From contig CAJNDT010003179.1 in NCBI GenBank assembly GCA_905221615.1, positions 510,311 through 574,310 of the forward strand: 64,000 nucleotides of DNA, in the 5' to 3' direction. The position numbers and the translations under genes were made by a program. Positions 10,308-17,596 of this stretch are shown in pieces (position 1 is the stretch's first letter; every line of letters begins with the position of its first letter). The notes beneath the pieces were generated by a model. That model ran no database searches. It was not told the DNA's origin and was given only the letters and a program-made list of their open reading frames with translations. This DNA comes from Symbiodinium sp. CCMP2592. Lineage: Eukaryota > Sar > Dinophyceae > Suessiales > Symbiodiniaceae.

Positions 10308-10959
10308 CCATCGACACGGAGGACAACACAAGGTCCATTCGGCACATCAGTATCGATCCGAACCGCAAGGGCACAGAAGCAGCAACGGAACAAGATGTGA
10401 CACGGTTGCGCAGTGTAGTAGGCTCGTTAGCGTGGGTTGCAAGGTACTCGCGCCCGGATTTGTGCTACCGAGTCAACTGCTTGCAGCGTGCTTGCGCGAG
10501 GGCAACAGTGGCCGACTTGAGGGATGCCAACCGAGTGGTGGATCTAGCCAAGGCGGATATGGGAATCGCAATGTATTACCCAGCGGGAAAGTTCTCATGG
10601 CATGATGCGTGTGTGGTCAGCTTCTCGGATGCAAGCCATGCCGGAGAAGAAGGGCTACGGAGCCAACAAGGCCGATTCCACTACATCACATCGGAGAAGA
10701 TGGTGGATACCAATGAGCACGACGCGCACATCATCGGCTATGGTTCGACAACCATTCGCCGGGTATGTAGAAGCACCCTTCAGGCTGAAACCTATGCGAT
10801 GCAGGCTGCGGTCGAGAGTGGTGACCGGCTACGGGCTATTCTATGCGAGTTGAGGGGCCAGTTGCCGGTCCTCAAGGATTGGATGGAAACCACTCAGAAG
10901 GTCATGAGACATGAATGGGTTTCCGATTGCCGGAGCTTGACAGACCATTTAAATTCATG
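10304..10959 (+). pseudogene. Retrotransposon C-terminal RT/RNase H part, out of frame and cut by gap
   Basis: This frame continues pol after a -1-type break at about 10250-10262, where conserved residues resume (QDADFN-like segment just before 10304). The first annotated codon is GTG, so this is not an independent gene. It carries the copia segment TRLRSVVGSLAWVARYSRPD and the RNase H acidic residues: Asp in SFSDASHAG (nt 10628), Glu in QAETYAM (nt 10787) and Asp in WVSDCRS (nt 10925). The reading frame runs into the N gap, so the C terminus and 3' LTR are not seen. The frame break probably makes the element non-autonomous unless it is a sequencing error. Confidence 0.75.
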
Positions 10960-11059
10960 NNNNNNNNNNNNNNNNNNNNNNNNNNNNNNNNNNNNNNNNN
11001 NNNNNNNNNNNNNNNNNNNNNNNNNNNNNNNNNNNNNNNNNNNNNNNNNNNNNNNNNNN
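10960..11059. other. Assembly gap (100 N)
   Basis: Exactly 100 undetermined bases, the usual placeholder for a scaffold join of unknown size. The retrotransposon on the left and the methyltransferase-like gene on the right are both truncated here, so their adjacency is not proven. Confidence 0.98.
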
Positions 11060-12096
11060 AGTTGCTCCACAGTTGAAGCGGTTTCAGGATGGGCTGGCCG
11101 AAGGCACCACCATAGGTTTTGACCTTCATAGCCTGGATCATTCCCATGACACGATCGACGAGTGGAATGTCGAACAGCATGCTGGAGCAAGGCTGCTCGA
11201 TCACAAACCGGTTGTCATTCAAAGCCGCGAGCAAAGTCAACAGCAGCGTCACATACATGAAACGATTGCCGTCTTGGCATGCCAGCGATCGCTCAGGTTC
11301 TCCCATCCAGTCATTGGCAATGGACCTTCCAGTACTGTATTTACAGAGTTGGACGAAGGAAGAGCATGGAGTTCCAAACCACACCAGGCCGTGTTTGTGT
11401 GTTTGACACACAGCATTGACAGCCAGGCGAAGTGACCTCACAGAAAGAATATCATGATCTGTGCCGTACCTGATGTCCAAGGCTAGCCCCTGCCAGCCAG
11501 CACGGAGCATCTCCCGACTGAGGTTGCCCTGCCCTGCAAAGATCTCCAGGAAGTGGAACCTGGCACTCTGCCTTATGTTCCGCTTCCAATGACAAAACTT
11601 GATGAGGAATCTCATCTGTTTCTTCCATGGCCACGAAGTCATGATGGGAAAAGTTTCTGATAACATTTGTTGCCAGATTGATATCATCCAGGAAAACCAA
11701 CTGGCTTCAAGAATCACATCATAGTTGCACTCAGGCAGAACTTCATAAGGACCTTCATTATGGAACTCCAGAAGCGACGGGTCAACTTCGCAAAGGCGCA
11801 GAACATCCTGTCCTCTCGAAATGGACAAGAATCTCTTCTCCAGTGCGATGTTTGCATCAAACTGCCGCCGAATGTCTGCTAACAGTCTTCTTCTTGTTTC
11901 AGTCGGGTCATCTGCTGCTGCAGACATGGCACTCCGAATTGCACTGTGCATGGCACTCTGTCCTATCCGCAAGAAAGTGTAACACCTTAACCTCAAGGGT
12001 GTTCGAATTAACAACGTAATTGTGAACCAGAACATTCAGCAGTTGACACACTTGTGAGTCGATTGATCCATCACAACACAAGGATGAGACAGACAT
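11060..12096 (-). CDS. Cytosine-C5-methyltransferase-like protein, frame-broken at 13-bp motifs, C terminus in gap
   Basis: The minus-strand coding signal starts at ATG 12096. It shows the landmarks of a Rossmann methyltransferase of the DNA C5 type: FLEIFAGQGNLS (motif I-like, 11558-11517), WFGTPCSSF (motif IV-like with a Cys that would be the nucleophile, about 11380-11352), FVIEQPCSS (motif VI-like, about 11211-11180) and KPLQLWS before the gap. The Pro-Cys is preceded by Thr rather than the usual Pro. The coding frame changes three times. Two changes coincide with 13-bp motif copies (11952-11964, two mismatches; 11562-11574, exact), and leaving out 13 bases rejoins the frame each time. 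A third change, near 11.70-11.73 kb, is unexplained and may be an intron or indel. Related proteins are, to my knowledge, numerous in dinoflagellates. DNA versus other substrate is not decidable here. Confidence 0.6.
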
Positions 12097-12338
12097 GATG
12101 CAATCACTCGTTGAAATTCACATGTGGCATAGTTGTTGCAGACCATGACTTCATGCTCAAGCAATCAAATACAGCACTGCCAGACCCTCACTCGATTCTC
12201 GTTTTTCTGGTACCGCACACAGCAGTCCATCCATATCACTCGACGATTGCGAGACCACCGCGGTGGCAGCCACTTGTCAGGCAGATTCTGCACTGGCACT
12301 CTGCCTTCTATGCAGTCTTTGCTGGTGAGCTAAAATAA
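12097..12338. other. Short intergenic or intronic spacer with one 13-bp motif
   Basis: No frame stands out. It contains an exact 13-bp motif at 12295-12307 in the minus orientation. It may be a spacer between two same-strand genes or an intron; the stop of the upstream gene at 12339 favours a spacer. Confidence 0.4.
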
Positions 12339-13229
12339 TCAGTCTTCCATCTGACAAACAGCATTAGTGGAAGAAGCCTCAGAGTCGGACTCCTCACCTT
12401 CCTCCATCACATCTGAGGGGGCTCCATCATCCGCTGAGCCGCGCTGACTCCAGCCAGGGTCTTCTTCTGAGATGTGCCCATAATCAATACCCAAACGACC
12501 CCGCCCTCCAAGCTCACCAAGACGAACATCTAGAACACCTTCCTCAATCACATCTGAGTCTGAGGCGTGAATCTCACCTTCGGCACGAGCTGGCCCAGTC
12601 AACCAGGCATCCGGGCGAGATTCCAAACGAAACAAAATTTGACCACGAACTCCACTTTCGAACTCATCTGGCACTCTGCCTTCCGGCACTCTGCCTTCTG
12701 GCACTCTGCCTTCAGTAGCTCCACTGTTGGCATTATTGTTAGGGCCAGGATAGCCATTTTCAAGCATCGGCCTTGGCGGCACTATTGGTGGCGGCGGGTT
12801 GTCTGGAGCATTGAAACACATGGCACAAATCCGCCGTTCCAACTGCCGACGTTGCATCTCTTCAGGGGTCAAGTTCTCAAGGGTGACCAGAACAATGCGG
12901 CCCTCCCTAACAGTAACCACATCCGGCTCGAAGTTGATCATGATCGGGGTCTCCATAATGTCCAACGCTTCTGCCACAGCTTGGGCAATCTCAAACTCAT
13001 GTCGCGCAGGGGCGGGAGGTCTTGGGCCAGGTGGGGAAGGTGGCCGATTCACAGGCGTTGGTGGCGGCGGACCCATTTGTGGCCCTGGCACTCTGCCTTC
13101 CGCCCCACCACCTTCTTCACCAATGCCATTCACACAGGTTGGCGGCACTCTACGAGGCCGTCGCTTCGGAGTCCTCACCCCGCCGATCCTCCCCGCTGCT
13201 GCCGGTTTGGCCTTCGGTTTCGGTGCCAT
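12339..13229 (-). CDS. Proline-rich protein of unknown function with EGRVP insertions
   Basis: Single open frame of 296 codons from ATG 13229 (ACCATGG context) to TGA. The N terminus is basic (MAPKPKAKPAAAGR). A Pro-rich stretch follows, then a moderately conserved-looking middle (EFEIAQAVAEALDIMETPIM, then LENLTPEEMQRRQLERRICAMC) and an acidic Ser/Glu C-terminal tail. The 13-bp motif is carried in frame four times: once as AEGRVPG (13087-13099) and three times in tandem with a 15-bp period as EGRVP repeats (12670-12712). No known domain was recognised. Only one CxxC is visible, so a zinc finger is not supported. The next gene upstream is about 1.5 kb away. Confidence 0.7.
   Translation of the reverse strand: MAPKPKAKPAAAGRIGGVRTPKRRPRRVPPTCVNGIGEEGGGAEGRVPGPQMGPPPPTPVNRPPSPPGPRPPAPARHEFEIAQAVAEALDIMETPIMINFEPDVVTVREGRIVLVTLENLTPEEMQRRQLERRICAMCFNAPDNPPPPIVPPRPMLENGYPGPNNNANSGATEGRVPEGRVPEGRVPDEFESGVRGQILFRLESRPDAWLTGPARAEGEIHASDSDVIEEGVLDVRLGELGGRGRLGIDYGHISEEDPGWSQRGSADDGAPSDVMEEGEESDSEASSTNAVCQMED
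12670..12712 (-). repeat. Triple 13-bp motif with 15-bp period
   Basis: Three exact copies separated by 2 bp (cc, ct) encode three EGRVP pentapeptides in the proline-rich gene, showing local tandem growth of the motif. Confidence 0.9.
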
Positions 13230-13640
13230 GGTGCTTAACTTTAAATATCTTTGATCCAACAAGCTGCAAGCAACTATATGTGTTGGATAGTACGAACAGG
13301 TACTAGAAGGTGATTGTCATGTCCGTTTCAATACCACATGCAATAGGTTCCACTGGACGACACAAGCATTTATGCACATGATCATTAGATTAACACATAT
13401 TTGAAGACAGAGTGCTATTAATAGATGATGTAGTTTAATGTTCGAAAGCAGTATGCCCAATAATAAGTGTATGCATATAATCCATACATATATCTATATG
13501 TATGTATGTATGTTATAAATATACCTAGGTCTATGTGTAAACTTACCACACACAGTAACGGTTTAGGGTTTAAAAGAGCTTCAGGGTTTTAGGTTTTAAG
13601 GAGGTCCATGGTTTAAAGGTACTTCAAGGCAGAGTGCCAC
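13230..13640. other. Upstream region of the proline-rich gene
   Basis: Fairly AT-rich, with TATG/TATA-rich stretches at 13470-13525 and short GGTTTAGGGTTT/TTTAAGG repeats at 13559-13620. It holds the only 13-bp motif written AAGGCAGAGTGCC on the plus strand (13626-13638), opposite to all other copies. No gene seen. Confidence 0.6.
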
Positions 13641-14270
13641 CTAGTTTATGCTTAATCATAAGATGTGTTACTACTCGTAGGGATTTGGTTGGGTTAGCTG
13701 GACTGTGCCGATTTAATGGGATTCGATATTGTATAACTAGCTCCCAAGATTCAATAAGCTCCAACAAGACTTTTGGGAGGGGATGCTACATGTGTGCAAT
13801 TGTCTGGTACAGGGTCGGTGTGCCTTCAAAACGTGATGGCCCGAACACTAAGATGCAATAAGATTTTTTCGGGTAGTCCACAATCCTGCAAATGTCTTCT
13901 AAGATTCAATAAGATTTTTTGGGCGAGCTGGAGGCTGTGTCCCTTGTAAAACCGATAAGATTCAATAAGATTCAATAAGATTCAATAAGATTCAATAAGA
14001 TTCAATAAGATTCAATAAGATTCAATAAGATTTTTTCGGGGTATGCCACAATTGTACAAATGTCTTCTAAGATTCAATAAGATTCAATAAGATTTTTTGG
14101 GGCGATCTGGAGTCGTGTCCCTTTTAAAAATGATGGACCAATAAGATTCAATAAGATTCAATAAGATTCAATAAGATTTTTCCGGGGCATGCCACAAGTG
14201 TCACAAATGTCTTCTAAGATTTTGCAGGGCCTGTGGGGCGGTATGGGGATGGTGTCCCTCCAAAGGCCAT
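13641..14270. repeat. Minisatellite of ATAAGATTCA decamers inside a 160-190 bp higher-order repeat
   Basis: The decamer ATAAGATTCA is repeated about eight times at 13953-14032 and in shorter runs at 14068-14090 and 14140-14178. These runs are separated by recurring blocks containing AATAAGATTTTTTcGGG, a 'tatgccacaa-tgt-caaatgtcttct' block and a 'gtgtccctt' block. The whole looks like three to four diverged copies of a 160-190 bp unit. No coding potential. Confidence 0.8.
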
Positions 14271-14281
14271 ATGTTTTTTTT

Positions 14282-14460
14282 AACACGGATGCACCCCATT
14301 GCAGACTTCCGTGGTCCTTTGTTGGGTCCCTCCCAACTGGTGTTCTAGGACAGGTTGGATCCTGCCTTTTTTTAAACACGGATGCACCCCATTGCAGCTT
14401 CCGTGGTCTTTTGTTGGGTCCCTCCCAACTGGTGTTCTAGGACAGGTTGGATCCTGCCTT
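14282..14460. repeat. Tandem duplication, two copies of about 87-90 bp
   Basis: Copies at about 14282-14368 and 14375-14460 both run from AACACGGATGCACCCC through TTGGGTCCCTCCCAACTGG to GGTTGGATCCTGCC. They differ by a few substitutions and small indels. Non-coding. Confidence 0.85.
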
Positions 14461-14767
14461 TGGCGCGGATTTGTCCACAGGCATCTGCAGTATCCTTGTG
14501 AAATCGACAGACCGCCTGGGATTACAAAGAGACATACATTCCTGATGGCATAATGCAACACAAGGCAACACAATCATGTCAATACATAATGATCATGGAA
14601 CACATGTTACAACCCATGGCACTCCGCCTTCAGAAACATGTCTGTGACAATGGCATTGCCACACCTCCAAAATTAATAAGACTCGAGGCCACATCACCGA
14701 CAACACATACACATGAGCCAGTTATTGTGGCACTCTGCCTTGTTACCGAGCCACCTTGTCGACGCAA
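14461..14767. other. 3' flank of the RING gene
   Basis: No gene seen. It contains one exact 13-bp motif (14729-14741) and one with a single change (14618-14630), both in the minus orientation, so both would lie in the 3' untranslated region of the RING transcript if that extends this far. Confidence 0.5.
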
Positions 14768-16396
14768 TCAGTCCACCACGGGGTCGTTGACCTCAGGAGC
14801 TTCCTCTTCACGAGTGCGGTCGTTAACGAGTTGAGCTTGTATTTCCTGAACGATTGCGTCCACATCATTAGCATCATCTTCGACAGGAACAGGGGCATTG
14901 CTTCCCGTGGACCCCCTCGGACCCAAAAAGAACCTTGCCATAGAGGCTGAGCTCGCACACTTGAGAGGGCAAGCGGTGGCCTTGTTCCGCCCGGTCGACT
15001 CACAGTATCGATTGATACATTCGCTGTGAAAGAGGTGGCCACACGATAGCGCTTCCAATGCCTGCATTCCAGGGAAGCAACAGAAAAAGACACGTCATGT
15101 GAGAGGTACTGTTCTGAGGATTAGTGGAATGTACAAACAGGACAGGCACCACTATCAATGGTTCATTAACCAAAGGCAAACGAAACCAGCCTGCCTGGCC
15201 CGGGTGCATCTCCGAATGGCAAATGACACAGAGGTCCTGGTTCCACCGGTTCGCAGGTCTGCTCGACTCATTCGGAGCATCCTCCTCCTCCTCCTCAAAG
15301 AAGGCACTGTCGTCGGCCTCGCGCTCGACCTCGGCCTCGACCTCGGCCCCGGCCTCGACCTCGGCCCCGGCCTCGGCCATGACCTCATCATCGACCTCGA
15401 CTGCGACCTCGTCCTGCGACTCTGTGTTTGGTGCCGTCGCCCTGGCCTTGGACTTGGCCTTGGCTTTCGACTTGCCCTTGGCTTTTGCTTTGGCTTTCGA
15501 CTTGGGTGTCGCAAAGGGCACAACGGCATTCACGTCAGCACCAGCTGTCGAGTCACTGTTCGTGGAGGTGTCTGGCCCTGGCAACTCAACTGTTTGAGGT
15601 GCAGTGGTCACTTCTGCAGGAGGCATGACGATCTCCTGATCGGGCCTGATCTCTGCCTCTGCCGGCGCTAGACCATCGTCATCCATGGCAGGAGCATTCC
15701 CATCAACTGGCACTCTGCCTTCCACAACCCTCGGCACTCTGTCTTGTTCACTTCCTGCAGCCTGGCTGCCTTCGGTTGCCTGGCTTGCATTGGAACCCGG
15801 AACGGCATGAGGGGAGGCAGGCGGCTGTTGAATCGGCACTCTGCCTTGTTCCCCAGCCGGGCTGCGACCCACAGCCTGGCTTGGATTGGAACTAGGAGCA
15901 GTCGTTGGCAAAGGACCAGAACGGACCACGTCTGGCACTCTGCCTTCCGACGGCGGAACCGTTGGCGGGGCAGCTGGAGCAGGACTCGGATTGAAACTGA
16001 GACGTCCCTGCGTCTCAGTGGACTGCCTTGCTCTCGCTCTACGCCTGGCATAGGTCGTGACATCCTCGGTCATCCATGTGGACTGCCATCCACACTCCAA
16101 GGCAACCCTGTCAACAGAATGCTCAGACATATTCACCCCCATTCCCAGAACCGGTTTGGCTATGCGGTTCCAACTGCTGCTATCGCAGAGGGATTGACGC
16201 TTATGGGCATTCGCACATCGCTGACCAAGCAAGCTGTATTTGCTATCGACCCTGAGTTCACTGACCTTTGTGGTCGGCTTCAGATTGGTCAATATGAAGA
16301 GCAGTTGCAGCGCTGTTTGTTGTGGCAGGTCAGCCGTGACCGCGGCATCCCATGCACTATGAACTCGCTCGAGCAGAGCTTTCACCTTCACCTCAG
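14768..16396 (-). CDS. RING-H2 finger protein (probable E3 ubiquitin ligase), two 3' exons
   Basis: Exon 15195-16396 joins exon 14768-15061 across a 133-nt GC-AG intron. The join gives a RING-H2 finger: CVICHSEM, then CGHLFHSEC, then CPLKC. The Cys/His order is C2, C-x-H, H-x2-C, CxxC. RING-H2 proteins usually act as E3 ubiquitin ligases through these zinc sites. Upstream of the finger are a helical region (KALLERVHSAWDAAV near the start), a long Pro/Ser/Gln-rich disordered part with several EGRVP/QGRVP motif peptides, a Lys-Ala repeat (KSKAKAKAKGKSKAKAKS) and an acidic Glu/Val repeat. No ATG opens this frame, so it must be spliced to upstream exons. An acceptor at AAG|CCTTACTG (16396) is one option. 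The stop is TGA at 14768-14770. Confidence 0.75.
15062..15194 (-). other. GC-AG spliceosomal intron within the RING finger
   Basis: On the minus strand the exon ends CCGGGCCAG|GCAGG and the next begins TGCAG|GCATTGG. The intron is 133 nt, with a pyrimidine-rich stretch before its AG. Splicing brings the two halves of the RING finger into one frame, which is strong support. CAG|GCA occurs at both ends, as is typical of dinoflagellate introns. Confidence 0.8.
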
Positions 16397-16451
16397 TCAG
16401 TAAGGCTTATCTAGGCTTTGTGGGGGGAGGGTTCAGGGATCATTGCTGACC

Positions 16452-17150
16452 TTAGGGATACTCTGTTGATTGACAAGCAGCCAGAGGGATCGAACGCAAT
16501 GTCGTGGCGCTTCTCGGGATTGCATCTGCATCGGTAGTGGACGTTGCCAGCCGATCAATCCCGATCGTTGCTGCTTGCCTTGCTCTGTTCTTCTTGGTTT
16601 CCTTACGAATCCTCCTCACTTCTTGGTCTTCTGATTCCGACGAGGAGGAGTCGTTGGCACTCTGCCTTGATTCACCCACAGCAGCCATCTGCTGCTGTTG
16701 CTGCATTTGCTGCATCTGCTGCATTTGCTGCATCTGTTGCTGCTGCTGCATCTGTTGCTGCTGTTGCAACATGAAAGGGTTCATCATGGCCAGTGGGTTG
16801 TTCATTCCCATTGCTGGGTTCATTGCCCCCGGCATTGGGAACATCATCTGATCACTCACACGAGCGCTCTTCCTCGACTTTCCCATTGCTCTCGGCGACT
16901 GTCTCTGGCACTCTGCCTGGAAGCACCACTGCAGCACTAAGGGACTCGATCTTGAACACACATATGTTGATTGCGGCCAGGTCAAGAAATTCTTGCGCAT
17001 CCACTCACTAGTCACTAGAGTCCGTACACACTACGTGGCATGGTCCCATCAACGGCCAGATAGCAAGCGTTTCAGCTTCCACAACTCACAATCACTTGCA
17101 TCATGCATTCCAGCCTTGCCATAGTAGCCAACCACCTTGGACGCCAGCAC
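16452..17150 (-). CDS. Upstream exons, probably of the RING gene: conserved N-terminal part plus Gln/Met-rich region
   Basis: Exon 17096-17150 (VLASKVVGYYGKAGMHDA) joins by a GT-AG intron (17004-17095) to an exon starting at 17003 that reads MDAQEFLDLAAINICVFKIE and SLSAAVVL. At 16907-16919 lies a 13-bp motif copy with one change. The frame changes there; omitting 13 bases rejoins it to a frame with MGKSRKSARVSDQMMFPMPG, a Gln/Met repeat (about 16690-16770) and a charged tail with SSSSESEDQEVRRIRKETKK. Another motif (16656-16668) is carried in frame as RQSA. An alternative reading ends the exon earlier at a donor (T|GTGAGT, near 16869), leaving the Gln-rich part in an intron. The 5' end is not found. 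The link to the RING exons is inferred. Confidence 0.5.
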
Positions 17151-17596
17151 CTGAAAGGTTTTATGGGGCTGTCACAGGAAACCAAGGTTGAACCAATCAA
17201 TTCACAGGCACAGTAATTAATCCATCGAGTTACTGCCGACATGACTGTATGCATAGGCATCGTCTTTGTTTTCCAAAACGGCAAGCTGAAATGTGCCAGA
17301 TCAGACGGACTGCAAAAGTGACAACATTCAAACGCCCCAAGAAATGCGATTTCACATTGGCACTCTGCCTTTCCGGCACTCTGCCTAGTGACAGCGACAC
17401 AAAAATGAATCTGAACAGGCCACACTGTTTGGTGGCACTCTGCCTTAGTCACACCGAGAACTCTCTGGCACTCTGCCTTGTGAAAGTCCCCAGTGCCCAA
17501 GGACGAATGGGATGAAGAAGAGGAGGTCCACTAGATGGCTTTGTTTTGGCAACACAATTAATAAACCTACTCGTTCAGCTCAATCATTGACACTGA
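17151..17596. other. Inter-exon or intergenic stretch with four 13-bp motifs
   Basis: Four motif copies lie here in the minus orientation (17359-17371, 17375-17387 with last base changed, 17434-17446, 17467-17479). Fragments of protein-like sequence occur on the minus strand at about 17215-17290, but no exon could be closed with confidence. Confidence 0.4.

Larger units (their letters stand above)
1192..10959 (+). mobile_element. Ty1/copia-like LTR retrotransposon, degenerate, 3' end missing in gap
   Basis: The order gag, protease, integrase, reverse transcriptase, RNase H is diagnostic of the Ty1/copia (Pseudoviridae-type) order, with integrase before reverse transcriptase. The reading frame changes twice: a -1 shift between gag-protease and pol (6246-6384) and a further shift near 10250, between the RT active site and RNase H. 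The element ends in the assembly gap at 10960, so the 3' LTR is not visible. Extra domains for this class are a RapZ-C-like motif in the first frame and a dioxygenase-like domain between integrase and RT. The 13-bp motif common at 11.5-27.8 kb is absent from it. Confidence 0.85.

Noticed and set aside
12567..13254. Plus-strand frames over the proline-rich gene
   Set aside because: Shadows; the minus frame has a good ATG context, longer length and sensible composition.
15099..15671. Plus-strand open frames opposite the RING gene, rich in Leu/Gly/Asp
   Set aside because: Antisense shadows of the Lys-Ala and Glu-Val repeats of the minus-strand RING gene, which has a validated zinc-binding pattern and intron.
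16504..16851. Plus-strand frame with a Cys-rich run
   Set aside because: Antisense translation of the CAG/CAT (Gln/Met) repeat; the Cys run is a repeat artefact.
17072..17500. 142-codon minus-strand frame
   Set aside because: Mostly composed of KAEC/RQSA motif translations; only the 17096-17150 segment is accepted as an exon, in a different frame.
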